A stretch of DNA of 64,000 bases from Actinoplanes octamycinicus (GTDB lineage: Bacteria; Actinomycetota; Actinomycetes; Mycobacteriales; Micromonosporaceae), in NCBI RefSeq assembly GCF_014205225.1, contig NZ_JACHNB010000001.1, positions 7,669,501 through 7,733,500 on the forward strand. The letters run 5' to 3'. The notes below the pieces were generated by a model that worked only from the letters and a program-made list of their open reading frames with translations, did not search any database and was not told the origin of the DNA. A program made the position numbers and the translations under genes. Of the stretch, positions 51,588 to 60,606 are shown one piece after another (positions within the stretch are counted from its first letter, which is position 1; the number at the start of each line of letters is the position of its first letter).

Positions 51588-52532
51588 ATGAACAAACGGT
51601 TGACCGCAGCGGCGATCGTCCTGGCCCTGGGCGTGGGCGGATGTGCCGATGCCGGCGGCGAGGGCACCACGGACGCCGGCAACCCCGCCGGCCCGCCGAG
51701 CGGCGCTCCCCAGGTGCACGAACGCTGGACGTCGTGCGCGACCGCCGGTGCGACGGACGGCTTCGACGCGACCGACCTGTCCCGGCTGGACGACAGCTTC
51801 ACCCCGGCCGCGGCCGTCGTCTGCCTGACCAGTCCGCGGGAGCGGTTCGGGGGCGGCCATGACCTGGTGGCGACCGAGGCCCGGGCCACCGACCTCACCG
51901 AGCTGCTGGCCGCCCTGCGCCTGCCGGACGAGCCACGCACCGACCTGCCCTGCACGCTGGAGATGCCGTTCGTCCCGTGGCTGGCGCTGCTCGACGAGCA
52001 CGGTCGCTGGGTGCGGCCGGGCGTCCCGGTCGACGCGTGCGGCAAGCCGCGTGCCGAGTTCCGCGTGGCGTACGCAAAACTGCACACCCGACCGGTGAGC
52101 AGCGAGGTCGTCCGGGACCTGGATCCTAACGGCGCGGCGGCGGCGGGTTGCGCGCCGGACTGGAAGGACGAGCTCACCGTGGCCCGGCGCACCGGCGGGG
52201 GCGCCGCCATCCCGGATCCGCTGCCGGACCCCGGCGCCACCGTCAAGCTCTGCCTCTACCAGGTTCCGGCCGATCAGCGCGGCAGCGATCTGCCGGTCGG
52301 CGCCTTCCAGTCCGGCCGGAGGCTGACACCGGCCCAGTGGACGGCGATCCGCGCCGAGCTGGCCGCCGCCGCACCCGGCACGCCTTGTGCCGAGCAGGCC
52401 ACCCGATTCGCGGTCCTGCGCGCCGGCCCGGCCTGGACCGTTGTCGAAGCGGACGGCTGCCGCCAGGTGCTGCTGCCTCCCGGGGCGATCCGCCAGGGTT
52501 CAGCGGCGCTCGCGAAGGCCCTGTCCGGCTAG
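51588..52532 (+). CDS. hypothetical lipoprotein
   Basis: A 314-residue protein with a lipoprotein signal: MNKRLTAAAIVLALGVGGCAD, lipobox LGVGGC with Cys19. The mature part has eight or so Cys (WTSCATAG, VVCLTS, LPCTLEM, DACGK, AGCAPDW, KLCLYQ, TPCAEQ, DGCRQV), which could form several disulfides. No catalytic motif or recognised family. It ends in a 33-base overlap with the convergent MFS gene. Confidence 0.8.
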   Translation: MNKRLTAAAIVLALGVGGCADAGGEGTTDAGNPAGPPSGAPQVHERWTSCATAGATDGFDATDLSRLDDSFTPAAAVVCLTSPRERFGGGHDLVATEARATDLTELLAALRLPDEPRTDLPCTLEMPFVPWLALLDEHGRWVRPGVPVDACGKPRAEFRVAYAKLHTRPVSSEVVRDLDPNGAAAAGCAPDWKDELTVARRTGGGAAIPDPLPDPGATVKLCLYQVPADQRGSDLPVGAFQSGRRLTPAQWTAIRAELAAAAPGTPCAEQATRFAVLRAGPAWTVVEADGCRQVLLPPGAIRQGSAALAKALSG

Positions 52533-53708
52533 CCCGGCCACCGCGAGCACGCACAGCACTCCCCCGCTGACCAGCGCCACCGGCCCGGACGTCGCCCGGG
52601 CCACCAGCCCGGCCCGCAGGTTTCCCAGGTCCGGCCCGGCCTGCCCGACGATCTGCTCGGCGGCCGCCACCCGGCCGAGCAGCCCGGCCGGCGTGTTCAG
52701 CTGCACCACGGTCCCCCGGGAGACGACCGCCACGGTGTCCGCCGCACCGGCCAGCACCAGGCAGCCGAGGCCCAGCCACGGGCCGCCGGCCAGGCCGAAC
52801 CCGGCGAGCGCCAGCCCCCACACCGCCGAGGCGCCGAACATCACCGGCTGCGGCCGGGGCAGCCGGGTGAACGTCCCGGACAGCAGCGACGCGATCAGCC
52901 CGCCGACCGCGATCGCGCTCAGGAACAGCCCGAAGGTGCGCGGGTCGTCGCCGAACCAGGTCGCGTTCATCAGCGCGAACAGGCTGATCGGCATGGCCAG
53001 CACGGTTGCCGCGAGGTCGGTGAGCAGGGCGGCGCGGACCACCCGGTGCCCGGCCAGGAAGCGCAGTCCCTCGGCCACCGCCTGTGGGCCGGAGGTGGTG
53101 CGCTCGCCGTCGGGCGGCAGCACCGGCAGGCCGAGCACGCCGAAGAAGGCCAGCCCGAACGTCGCGGTGTCGACCAGATAGCAGCCGCCCACCCCGAGCC
53201 GGCCGAGCAGCAGCCCGCCGACGGCCGGCCCGACCAGCATCGACGCCTGGAACGAGAGGTGGTCGAGCGCCAGGCCGGCGGCCAGTTCGTCGCGGTGCAG
53301 CAGGTGCGGCAGGTAGCTGCGCCCGACCGGTCCGCCGGCCGCGCCGAAGCAGGCCTGCGCCGCGACCAGCAGCAGCACCACCGGGACCGGAGCGGGTCCG
53401 AGGAAGCCCTGCACGGCGAGCAGGGCGGTGCAGCCCGCCGCTCCGGCGGTGGTGATCAGCGACAGCCGGCGCCGCTCGGTCCGGTCGGCGAGGGCGCCGG
53501 CGAACAGGCCGAACAGCACGATCGGCAGCGCCTGGGCGAACCCGACCGCGCCGGTCCAGATCGTGCTGTGGGTCTGCTGCCACACCTGGTACATCACCGC
53601 GACCACGGTCATCTGGCTGCCGAACCCGGAGCACGTCTTGCCGATCCACAGCCGCCGGAACGCCCGCGACGAGCGCAGCGGCCGCACGTCGAGCAGCGCG
53701 CCGGTCAC
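52500..53708 (-). CDS. MFS transporter (MFS_3/enterobactin exporter-like)
   Basis: A 402-residue membrane protein with about 12 helices: SRAFRRLWIGKTCSGFGSQMTVVAVMYQVWQQTHSTIWTG and FGLFAGALADRTERRRLSLITT (motif A-like G-x-L-A-D-R-x-x-R-R). It resembles EntS-type exporters. The GTG at 53708 overlaps the MarR stop (GTGA), so it is co-translated with that regulator. Position beside the efe iron operon hints at siderophore or metal-chelate export, but no siderophore genes are visible. Confidence 0.88.
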   Translation of the reverse strand: MTGALLDVRPLRSSRAFRRLWIGKTCSGFGSQMTVVAVMYQVWQQTHSTIWTGAVGFAQALPIVLFGLFAGALADRTERRRLSLITTAGAAGCTALLAVQGFLGPAPVPVVLLLVAAQACFGAAGGPVGRSYLPHLLHRDELAAGLALDHLSFQASMLVGPAVGGLLLGRLGVGGCYLVDTATFGLAFFGVLGLPVLPPDGERTTSGPQAVAEGLRFLAGHRVVRAALLTDLAATVLAMPISLFALMNATWFGDDPRTFGLFLSAIAVGGLIASLLSGTFTRLPRPQPVMFGASAVWGLALAGFGLAGGPWLGLGCLVLAGAADTVAVVSRGTVVQLNTPAGLLGRVAAAEQIVGQAGPDLGNLRAGLVARATSGPVALVSGGVLCVLAVAGLAGQGLRERR

Positions 53709-54202
53709 CGCCACGCCGGGTCCTCGGCCAGCCGCTCGGCGATCCGGTCCCGGAAGCTCTTGCGCCGCAGCACCTCCTCGATGTCCCGGACCACCCGGGT
53801 CATCGGGTAGGGCAGTTCCGCCTCGATCTCGGCGACCGCCGCCTCGGTGGCCCGCCACTCCGCCGCGAGCCGCTCCACCACCGCCTCCGCCTTCTCGGTC
53901 AACACCACTTTCTTGGTACGCCCGTCCGCCCCCGCCGCCGTCCGCACCCACCCGGCCGCCCGCATCGCCGACACCTTCTGGCTGAGCGCCGAATGCGTCC
54001 GCCCGACCGCCACGGCCAGCTCGGTGATGGTCATCGGCCCGCGCGCGTGCAGCTTGATCAACTCCTTCACCCAGACGGGCTTCAGCCCCCCCAGATCCGC
54101 CTCGGCGTAGACCCGGGCGATGTCCGCGTCCAGCGCGGCCTGCAGATCCCACAGCGACCGCCAGACGGCGTGGTCGGTCGGGTCATCGAAGTCGGTCATC
54201 AC
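53705..54202 (-). CDS. MarR-type winged-helix regulator
   Basis: A 165-residue regulator: VWVKELIKLHARGPMTITELAVAVGRTHSALSQKVSAMRAAGWVRTAAGADGRTKKVVLTEKAEAVVERL is the winged helix-turn-helix with D-G-R-x-x-x-V-x-L-T wing. The N-terminus (WRSLWDLQAALDADIARVYAEADL) and C-terminal helices provide dimerisation. It is first of a two-gene operon with the MFS exporter and divergent from efeUOB. The palindrome at 54213 is its likely operator. Confidence 0.9.
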   Translation of the reverse strand: MMTDFDDPTDHAVWRSLWDLQAALDADIARVYAEADLGGLKPVWVKELIKLHARGPMTITELAVAVGRTHSALSQKVSAMRAAGWVRTAAGADGRTKKVVLTEKAEAVVERLAAEWRATEAAVAEIEAELPYPMTRVVRDIEEVLRRKSFRDRIAERLAEDPAWR

Positions 54203-54212
54203 GTCACTGTAA

Positions 54213-54232
54213 CAGCACTTATATAAGCACTG
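54213..54232. promoter_or_regulatory. AT-centred palindrome, probable MarR operator
   Basis: CAG-CA-CTTATATAAG-CA-CTG: a perfect 10-base central palindrome CTTATATAAG flanked by CAG and CTG. It starts 11 bases from the MarR start codon, so it likely overlaps that promoter. Confidence 0.6.
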
Positions 54233-54292
54233 TCACATCGACCCCGGATTTGACATCTACAAGTCAGTAGAAGAATGATGCGGGTTACGAAC

Positions 54293-54311
54293 TTAGGTTT
54301 GGCTAACCTTT
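54293..54311 (+). promoter_or_regulatory. iron box (DtxR/IdeR-type) ahead of efeU
   Basis: TTAGGTTTGGCTAACCTTT matches 16 of 19 bases of the classical TTAGGTTAGGCTAACCTAA iron box and ends 9 bases before the efeU ATG. A TTGACA at 54250-54255 may be the -35 element. Fe(II)-loaded DtxR/IdeR-type repressor should shut the operon off in iron sufficiency. Confidence 0.88.
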
Positions 54312-54319
54312 GGAGCTCC

Positions 54320-55150
54320 ATGACCGCCATCTACCTCATCGGCCTCCGCGAGGGCCTGGAGATCACCCTCGTGGTCTCCATCCTCGTGGCCTTCCTGGTC
54401 AAGAGCGGCCGCACCGGCATGCTCCGCCTGGTCTGGGCCGGCGTCGCGCTGGCCGCCGCCATCGCGATCGGGTTCGCGGTGCTGCTGCAGCTCGGCATCA
54501 CCCGGCTGAGCTCGACCAACCAGGAGCTGTTCGAGGCGATCGCCTCGTTCGTGGCGGTGGCCTTCGTCACCTGGATGATCTTCTGGATGCGGCGGATGGC
54601 CCGGTTCATGGGCCGCGAGCTGCGCGGCAAGATGGAGGCCGCGATCGAGGTCGGCCCGGCCGCGGTCGCCGGGGTGGCGTTCCTCGCGGTGATCCGCGAG
54701 GGCCTGGAGACCTCGATCCTGTTCTACGCGGCCGCCCAGGGCGCCGCGGACAGCGCCCGGCCGCTGATCGGGATCACTCTCGGTCTGCTCACCGCCGTGG
54801 TCCTCGGCTGGCTGCTCTACATCAGCGCGGTCCGGATCAACCTGTCCACGTTCTTCACCTGGACCGGCGCGCTGCTGGTGCTCGTCGCCGCGGGCATCTT
54901 CAAGTACGGCTTCCACGACCTGCAGGAGTCCAACGTCCTCGGCGGCCTGGACCACCACGCGTACGACGTGACCGGCGCCTTCCCGCCCGGGGCCTGGTAT
55001 TCGGAGCTGCTCCGCGGCATGGTCAACTTCACGCCGGCGCCGACCGTGATCGAGACGGTCGCCTGGCTGGCGTACGGGATCCCGGTTCTCGTCCTCTTCC
55101 TCTGGCCGGCTCGCAAGCCGGCCCCCGCCCCCGCCACCACCGCCTCTTAG
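54320..55150 (+). CDS. efeU: EfeU, Fe(II)/Fe(III) permease of the FTR1 family
   Basis: A 276-residue membrane protein with seven hydrophobic segments. The two iron-permeation REGLE motifs are present: LIGLREGLEITLVV (10-14) and AVIREGLETSILF (near 127-131). ATG 54320 has GGAG just upstream, preferred over ATG 54275, which lies before the iron box. It is the first gene of efeUOB and imports iron handed over by EfeO. The intergenic distance to efeO is 7 bases. Confidence 0.96.
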   Translation: MTAIYLIGLREGLEITLVVSILVAFLVKSGRTGMLRLVWAGVALAAAIAIGFAVLLQLGITRLSSTNQELFEAIASFVAVAFVTWMIFWMRRMARFMGRELRGKMEAAIEVGPAAVAGVAFLAVIREGLETSILFYAAAQGAADSARPLIGITLGLLTAVVLGWLLYISAVRINLSTFFTWTGALLVLVAAGIFKYGFHDLQESNVLGGLDHHAYDVTGAFPPGAWYSELLRGMVNFTPAPTVIETVAWLAYGIPVLVLFLWPARKPAPAPATTAS

Positions 55151-55157
55151 GAGTTCG

Positions 55158-56306
55158 ATGCGCCCCGCACGCCTTATCACCGCCGGAGCCGCGGCCACCG
55201 CCGCCGCGCTGCTCCTGACCGCCTGCGGCGACAAGGACGCCGACACGCAGGCCGGCAGCGCCGCCGCCTCCGGCAAGATCACCGTTGCCGCCTCCGACAC
55301 CGAGTGCAAGGTGGAGCGGACCAGCTCGAACGCGGGCACGGTCACGTTCAGCATCGCCAACAAGGGCACCAAGATCAACGAGTTCTACGTCTACGCGGCC
55401 GGCGACCGGATCATGGGCGAGGTGGAGAACATCGCCCCCGGCCTGTCCCGCGACCTGATCGTCGAACTGCCGGCCGGCACCTACGAGACCGCCTGCAAGC
55501 CCGGCATGATCGGCAAGGGGATCCGCGGCGCGTTCCAGGTCGAGGGCTCCGCCGCGCCGCTCACCGAGGACGCCAAGCTCGCCCAGGCCACCAAGGACTA
55601 CCAGCGCTACGTGAAGAGCCAGACCAGCGCGCTGATCGAGCAGACCACCGCGTTCGTGACCGCGGTCAAGGCCGGCGACGTGGCGAAGGCGAAGAGCCTG
55701 TTCCCGATCGCCCGCACCTACTGGGAGCGGATCGAGCCGGTCGCGGAGAGCTTCGGCGACCTCGACCCGAAGATCGACGCCCGCGACGGTGACCTGGAGC
55801 CGGGTCAGGAGTGGACCGGCTTCCACAAGCTCGAGAAGGACCTCTGGGTCACCAAGGACGTCAGCAAGGACGGCCCGATCGCCGACCAGCTGCTCAAGGA
55901 CGTGCAGACCATCGTGACCAAGGCGGAGACGGTCACCTTCTCCCCGGTCGAGCTGGCCAACGGCGCCAAGGGTCTGCTCGACGAGGTCGCCACCGGCAAG
56001 ATCACCGGTGAGGAGGACCGATACTCGCACACCGACCTGTGGGACTTCGCGGCCAACATCGAGGGCTCCCAGGGCGCCATCCAGGCGCTCCGCCCGGCGC
56101 TGGAGGAGCGCGACCCGGCCCTGGTCAAGACCCTCGACGCGAACTTCGCCAAGGTCGAGGCCTCGCTCGAGAAGCACCGCGCCGGCGACGGCTGGAAGCT
56201 GCACAACCAGCTCACCCAGGCGGACCTCAAGGAGCTGAGCGACACCATCAACGCGCTCGCCGAGCCGATCTCCAAGGTCGCGGCGCTGGTCGCGGCCAAG
56301 AAGTAG
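55158..56306 (+). CDS. efeO: EfeO, periplasmic/lipoprotein iron-binding component
   Basis: A 382-residue protein with a lipoprotein signal (lipobox LLTAC, Cys23), fitting extracellular anchoring in a Gram-positive. An N-terminal cupredoxin-like domain (GTVTFSIANKGTKINEFYVYAAGDRIMGEVENI) precedes the M75/imelysin-like domain with the HxxE metal motif FHKLEKDLW (near 222-228). It binds Fe and delivers it to EfeU. Ribosome site AGGAG lies 8 bases upstream. Confidence 0.95.
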   Translation: MRPARLITAGAAATAAALLLTACGDKDADTQAGSAAASGKITVAASDTECKVERTSSNAGTVTFSIANKGTKINEFYVYAAGDRIMGEVENIAPGLSRDLIVELPAGTYETACKPGMIGKGIRGAFQVEGSAAPLTEDAKLAQATKDYQRYVKSQTSALIEQTTAFVTAVKAGDVAKAKSLFPIARTYWERIEPVAESFGDLDPKIDARDGDLEPGQEWTGFHKLEKDLWVTKDVSKDGPIADQLLKDVQTIVTKAETVTFSPVELANGAKGLLDEVATGKITGEEDRYSHTDLWDFAANIEGSQGAIQALRPALEERDPALVKTLDANFAKVEASLEKHRAGDGWKLHNQLTQADLKELSDTINALAEPISKVAALVAAKK

Positions 56307-56560
56307 AAGCAGTTCTCGGACATGGGTTTGCCGGGAGCGGACCAGTTCGCTCCCGGGTCTGGGTTTCGTGACCACCCGCGGACGTCGCCCTTTCGGGTCG
56401 GGCGTTCTGGACGCGTCAGCGGCCAGCCCGGCCCGGAAGGGTCCCTGGCGGGAGCGACGATCAGTGATCAGCGCGGATCCGAGTCAGCAAGATCTTGAAT
56501 GATCTTCAGGGCGACGCAGGACTCGACACAAAATCCGCCTAAGTGCACGAAAGGCAGAAG

Positions 56561-57832
56561 ATGGAACGGCGCAAGGTCCTCGGGCTGGCCGGCGCGGGCG
56601 TGGCCGGTGCGGCCGCTGTCGGCGCTGGTGCGCTGGCCCTGTCCCGCAACGACGCGACCACCAGCGTCGCGACCGAGCTGGTGTCCGACGCCGGCGGGGC
56701 GATCCCGTTCTATGGGGCTCGGCAGGCCGGGATCATCACGCCGGCGCAGGACCGGCTGCACTTCTGCGCGTTCGACGTGATCACCGACGACAAGGCCGCC
56801 CTGGTCGACATGCTGCAGGACTGGACCGCCGCGGCCGCCCGGATGACGCAGGGGCGGGACGCCGGCACGTTCGGCGCGGTCGGCGGTTCGCTGGAGGCGC
56901 CGCCGGACGACACCGGCGAGGCGCTCGGGCTGCCCGCGTCCGGGCTGACCCTGACCATCGGTTTCGGGCCCACGCTGTTCCGCGACGCGCGCGGCAAGGA
57001 CCGCTTCGGGATCGCCGCGAAGCGTCCGGCCGCCCTCGCCGACCTGCCGAAATTCCCCCGCGACGTGCTCGAGGACGCGATCTCCGGCGGCGACATCGGC
57101 GTCCAGGCCTGCGCCCACGACCCGCAGGTCGCCGTGCACGCGATCCGCAATCTGGCCCGGATCGGCATGGGCAAGGTCTCGGTCCGCTGGTCCCAGCTCG
57201 GGTTCGGCCGCACCTCGTCGACCTCCACCAGCCAGGCCACCCCGCGCAACCTGTTCGGCTTCAAGGACGGCACCCGCAACCTGAAGGCCGAGGAGCCGGC
57301 CCTGCTCGACGAGCACCTGTGGGTCCAGCCCGGTGACGGCCCGGAGTGGATGACCGGCGGCTCCTACCTGGTCACCCGCAAGGTCCGGATGCTGGTCGAG
57401 ACCTGGGACCGGTCCCCGCTCGCCGAGCAGCAGACCATCATCGGCCGGGACAAGGGCGAGGGCGCCCCGCTGACCGGCAAGCTGGAGCACGACGAGCCGG
57501 ACTTCGCCGCGCAGGACGGCGAGGGCCAGCCGGTCATCCCGATGGACTCGCACCTGCGCCTGGCCCACCCGGACCAGAACGGCGGCGCCCGGATGCTGCG
57601 CCGCGGCTACAACTTCGTCGACGGCTCGGACGGTCTCGGCCGCCTGAACGCCGGCCTGTTCTTCATGGCCTACCAGCGCAACCCGCACAAGCAGTTCGTC
57701 CCGGTGCAGAACAGCCTGGCCAAGCTGGACGCCCTCAACGAGTACATCCGCCACGTCTCGAGCGCCGTGTTCGCCTGCCCGCCCGGGCTGCCCGCCGCCG
57801 ACGACTACTGGGGCCGTTCCCTCTTCGCCTGA
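56561..57832 (+). CDS. efeB: EfeB, Tat-exported DyP-type peroxidase/deferrochelatase
   Basis: A 423-residue protein with a Tat signal (ERRKVLGLAGAGVAGAAAVGAGAL). The DyP signature GFKDGTRN (near 234) supplies the distal Asp. DSHLRLAHPDQNGGARMLRRGYNFVDG contains the proximal heme-pocket region. It oxidises Fe(II) or releases iron from heme. ATG 56561 is preferred to GTG 56543 because an AAAGG element precedes it and the twin-arginine then sits at the N-terminus. A 254-base gap from efeO contains an AAGATC/GATCTT inverted repeat (56489-56506). Confidence 0.95.
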   Translation: MERRKVLGLAGAGVAGAAAVGAGALALSRNDATTSVATELVSDAGGAIPFYGARQAGIITPAQDRLHFCAFDVITDDKAALVDMLQDWTAAAARMTQGRDAGTFGAVGGSLEAPPDDTGEALGLPASGLTLTIGFGPTLFRDARGKDRFGIAAKRPAALADLPKFPRDVLEDAISGGDIGVQACAHDPQVAVHAIRNLARIGMGKVSVRWSQLGFGRTSSTSTSQATPRNLFGFKDGTRNLKAEEPALLDEHLWVQPGDGPEWMTGGSYLVTRKVRMLVETWDRSPLAEQQTIIGRDKGEGAPLTGKLEHDEPDFAAQDGEGQPVIPMDSHLRLAHPDQNGGARMLRRGYNFVDGSDGLGRLNAGLFFMAYQRNPHKQFVPVQNSLAKLDALNEYIRHVSSAVFACPPGLPAADDYWGRSLFA

Positions 57833-57950
57833 CGCCCCGCCGAACCCGCTCGCAAGGCCCGCCCGGGGTCCGGGTGTACGCGCGGTCCCGGCCCCATCGG
57901 CTCGGCCGGCCGGAGGGCACGGGGGCGAGGGCGGCCGGTGAGCGGCCGGG

Positions 57951-59096
57951 TCAGCGGGTGACGGTGACCGGGGTGGTGACGGTGACCGGCTTGACGTCCG
58001 GGCTCTTCGCGACGGTGACCAGCTGGCCGGGGCCGCGGACCAGGCCCTTCGCCGTCACCGTGTAGGACAGCTTGCCGCCGGGCTGACCCGCGTCGCTGGT
58101 GACCCGCAGGTCGGACGGGGGCAGGGTGCCCTCGGGCAGCCGCACGCCCCGGGTGCCCTCGGCGTTCTCGGCGCCCACCACGAGCGGCCGGCCGGAGTCG
58201 GCGATGGTGTCGAACTTGTAGGCGAACTGGACGTCCTGGACCCCGTTGACCCCGATCCACGCCTGGAAGACCCGCGGCGTGCCGGTGCCGGCCACGTTCT
58301 CCTGCCACTCGATCACGAGCCAGTTCCAGACGCCGTCGGTGAGGACGTTGGCCATCGCCCCGGTCATCCCGGTGCCGTCCAGGTCGGTCCAGAACGGCGC
58401 GATCACGTTGTTCGGTGCCGCCGGGTCCGGCAGCGTACCGGGTCGGGCCTGGTCGGCGTCGCCACCGGAACCGCCGGGGAGCAGGTAGCCGTTCGACGAG
58501 ATGCCGACCTTGCCGTAGGTCTTGCCGTTGTAGACGAACCCGGGCACGTCCAGGTTCGCGGTCTGCTCGTCGCCGAGCGGCAGGATGGTGTTCCCGCCGA
58601 ACGCGGTCAGCGGGATGTACCCGAAGACGTGCCCCGGGTCGGGCGCGACCGACGACGGCCCGGCCGGCCGGGTGCCGGCCAGGGTCGCCTTCGGCGGATA
58701 CGCCAGGAACGGGGTGAACAGCGACGCCCCGGACGCCGCGGTCATCGGCAGGTTCACCGAGGAGACCGTGCCCAGCTCGGCGGTGATCTCCGCGGCGCCG
58801 GTGTTCTCGGCGGTGACCGTGCAGGTGGTGAGCTGCTTGACGGCGACCGTCGCCGGGTCGCAGGCCTGGGTCACCGTGACCGGGCTGGCCGGCAGGGCGC
58901 CCGCCGCCGTGCTGCCGGCCGCCGCGGCGCTCCGGCTCTTCGCCGCCACCGGCGCGCTCGTGGTCAAGTGAATGCCGGCCGGGCGGAGCCTGCCGTGGTC
59001 CGGGGCCGCCTGGGCCGGCCCGGCGCAGACCGCCACCAGCATCGGCGGTACGAGCCCGGCAGCGGCCGCGGCCGCTTTCCAACTGGTGCGAGACAT
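57951..59096 (-). CDS. secreted beta-rich protein, unknown
   Basis: A 381-residue protein with a Sec signal peptide (to about residue 31). A short Ala/Ser linker precedes a CARDB-like segment with one disulfide candidate (VTQACDPATVAVKQLTTCTVTAENTG). A larger domain follows: HVFGYIPLTAFGGNTILPLGDEQTANLDVPGFVYNGKTYGKVGISSNGYLLPGG, then NVIAPFWTDLDGTG and NWLVIEWQENVAGTG. The IAPFWTDLD and VIEW pattern recalls nidogen-like or protease-accessory beta domains. No enzyme motif. Most likely a surface or extracellular adhesive accessory protein. Confidence 0.8.
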   Translation of the reverse strand: MSRTSWKAAAAAAGLVPPMLVAVCAGPAQAAPDHGRLRPAGIHLTTSAPVAAKSRSAAAAGSTAAGALPASPVTVTQACDPATVAVKQLTTCTVTAENTGAAEITAELGTVSSVNLPMTAASGASLFTPFLAYPPKATLAGTRPAGPSSVAPDPGHVFGYIPLTAFGGNTILPLGDEQTANLDVPGFVYNGKTYGKVGISSNGYLLPGGSGGDADQARPGTLPDPAAPNNVIAPFWTDLDGTGMTGAMANVLTDGVWNWLVIEWQENVAGTGTPRVFQAWIGVNGVQDVQFAYKFDTIADSGRPLVVGAENAEGTRGVRLPEGTLPPSDLRVTSDAGQPGGKLSYTVTAKGLVRGPGQLVTVAKSPDVKPVTVTTPVTVTR

Positions 59097-59192
59097 CGTG
59101 AATCCCTTCCGTGACGTGTCGGAACCTCGGCTACACGACGGGCCGGCGCGGCGCCGAGTACCGGGTGTCCGGAAGGCGTCAGACCAGCGGGA

Positions 59193-60383
59193 TCAGGCCC
59201 GGGGAAGGAACCGGACCTCGGGGAAGTGCCGGCTCGGACCGTCGAGCAGGTGTCCCCGGCCGCGCAGATGAAGATCGAAGAAGGCTTTCGGGTACGCCCG
59301 CTGGATCCGCACCGCCCGGCCCGGGTCGAGCGTGCCGACCCAGTCCGCCAGGTCCTCGCCGCCCAGGCCGACCAACTCGGCGAGTTGCGGGACCAGCCAC
59401 TGCTGGTCGTTGTACGACCCGTGCGCCGCCCCGTCGGCCCGCACCTCGAGCCGCCAGCCGCGCAGCATCGACCAGAACTCGGCGACGCTCGGCTCGGCGT
59501 CCCGCCCGTGCTCGGCCGTCATCAGCATGAACGGCCGGTCGAGCCCGGCCACGGGCGGCTGCGCCTGCATCTCGCCGTCGAAGCCGAGCCCCGCCCTGAC
59601 CCGCCGGTCGACGTTCATCACCAGGGCCGTCGAGGTGGCGCCCTTCGACCAGCCGAACATGCCGATCCGGCGCAGGTCCAGCGCGGCGCCCAGCCCGGCC
59701 GGCAGGGGGCGGCCGTCGGCGTCGGGGTTGCGCCCGGCCGCGATGTCATCCAGCGCGTCGAGTGCGACCAGGACGTCCGCGGCCGAGTCCCACGGGGTGA
59801 ACGACTCGGCGGTGGGCAGCGTGACCCGGCCGTCCGGGAACTGGCTGACCCCGTCGTAGGTGTGATCCACGGTGACCACGACGTACCCGTGGCTGGCCAG
59901 TTCCTGCACCACGATGGTGGTCTCGGCGCGACAGGAGTCGTTGCCGTGCGAGTACAGCACCACGGGCCGCCGGTCCCGGCCCCGCGCCACCGGTGCGCCC
60001 AGGTGTCCGGCGGTCCGCGGCGGCGCCACCTCGGCGGCGAGACCGACCCAGGCGAGCAGCTCGTGCCAGCCCGCGGCCGGCATCCAGTCGGCCACCGGGT
60101 GACGCCCGGCGCCGCGGCCGGCCGGATACCAGACGGAGGCCATCAGTTCCCGGCGGCCGCCGGTCTCCGGGTCGGGCCGCGACTTGTCGACGAGGTGCAG
60201 TTCCGCGGTCCCGACCCGGTGCGGCCCGGTCGGCCCGGGCAGGGTGATCCGCGCCGGCCCGCCCTCACCGGGCGACGGTGTCCGGGCCGGTGCGGCCGAT
60301 CCGGGGCGGGCGGCCAGCGGCACGGCGAGTCCGGTGGCGACGGCGGAGGCGAGCAGGCTTCGACGACTGAGAATCGGATTCAT
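59193..60383 (-). CDS. Tat-exported alpha/beta hydrolase, PAF acetylhydrolase-like
   Basis: A 396-residue protein. Tat signal NPILSRRSLLASAVATGLAVPLAA; start ATG 60383. The fold follows plasma platelet-activating-factor acetylhydrolase-like enzymes: GGRRELMASVWYPAG, PVVLYSHGNDSCRAETTIVVQELASHGYVVVTVDHTYDG, nucleophile elbow IGMFGWSKGATST (Ser in G-x-S-x-G), Asp probably in MLMTAEHG, catalytic His in AAHGSYND. It is an extracellular esterase or lipase for short-acyl esters. No operon partner. Confidence 0.9.
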   Translation of the reverse strand: MNPILSRRSLLASAVATGLAVPLAARPGSAAPARTPSPGEGGPARITLPGPTGPHRVGTAELHLVDKSRPDPETGGRRELMASVWYPAGRGAGRHPVADWMPAAGWHELLAWVGLAAEVAPPRTAGHLGAPVARGRDRRPVVLYSHGNDSCRAETTIVVQELASHGYVVVTVDHTYDGVSQFPDGRVTLPTAESFTPWDSAADVLVALDALDDIAAGRNPDADGRPLPAGLGAALDLRRIGMFGWSKGATSTALVMNVDRRVRAGLGFDGEMQAQPPVAGLDRPFMLMTAEHGRDAEPSVAEFWSMLRGWRLEVRADGAAHGSYNDQQWLVPQLAELVGLGGEDLADWVGTLDPGRAVRIQRAYPKAFFDLHLRGRGHLLDGPSRHFPEVRFLPRA

Positions 60384-60557
60384 GCCAACAGGTTTCCACA
60401 GCAAACCTGTTGGCGCTAGAGTGAGATCGTGGCGCTGCTCGGCGCCTCCGCAGGAGCGGCGAGGTGACACGGGGACGGCAGCGCCGCCGCAGGATCGATG
60501 CCGGCCCCGGGCACGGCGCGACCGCCCCGGGGCCCGGACGACGGCGGGGGCGGTTGA

Positions 60558-60574
60558 CGTACCGGAAATGGGGG
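60558..60574 (-). repeat. copy of the CCCGATTTCCGGTACG-type motif after the M56 gene
   Basis: CGTACCGGAAATGGGGG on the plus strand, identical over 17 bases to the copy at 27665-27681. It is 33 bases after the M56 stop and, relative to that gene, in the same orientation as the other copies. Confidence 0.55.
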
Positions 60575-60606
60575 TGATCGCCGGCGAGAAAAGCCGGGGC
60601 GGTGGG

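Noticed and set aside
54250..54278. A full sigma-70 promoter (TTGACA plus -10) for efeU
   Set aside because: TTGACA is clear but no convincing -10 hexamer lies at 16-18 bases; it is mentioned only as support for the iron box.
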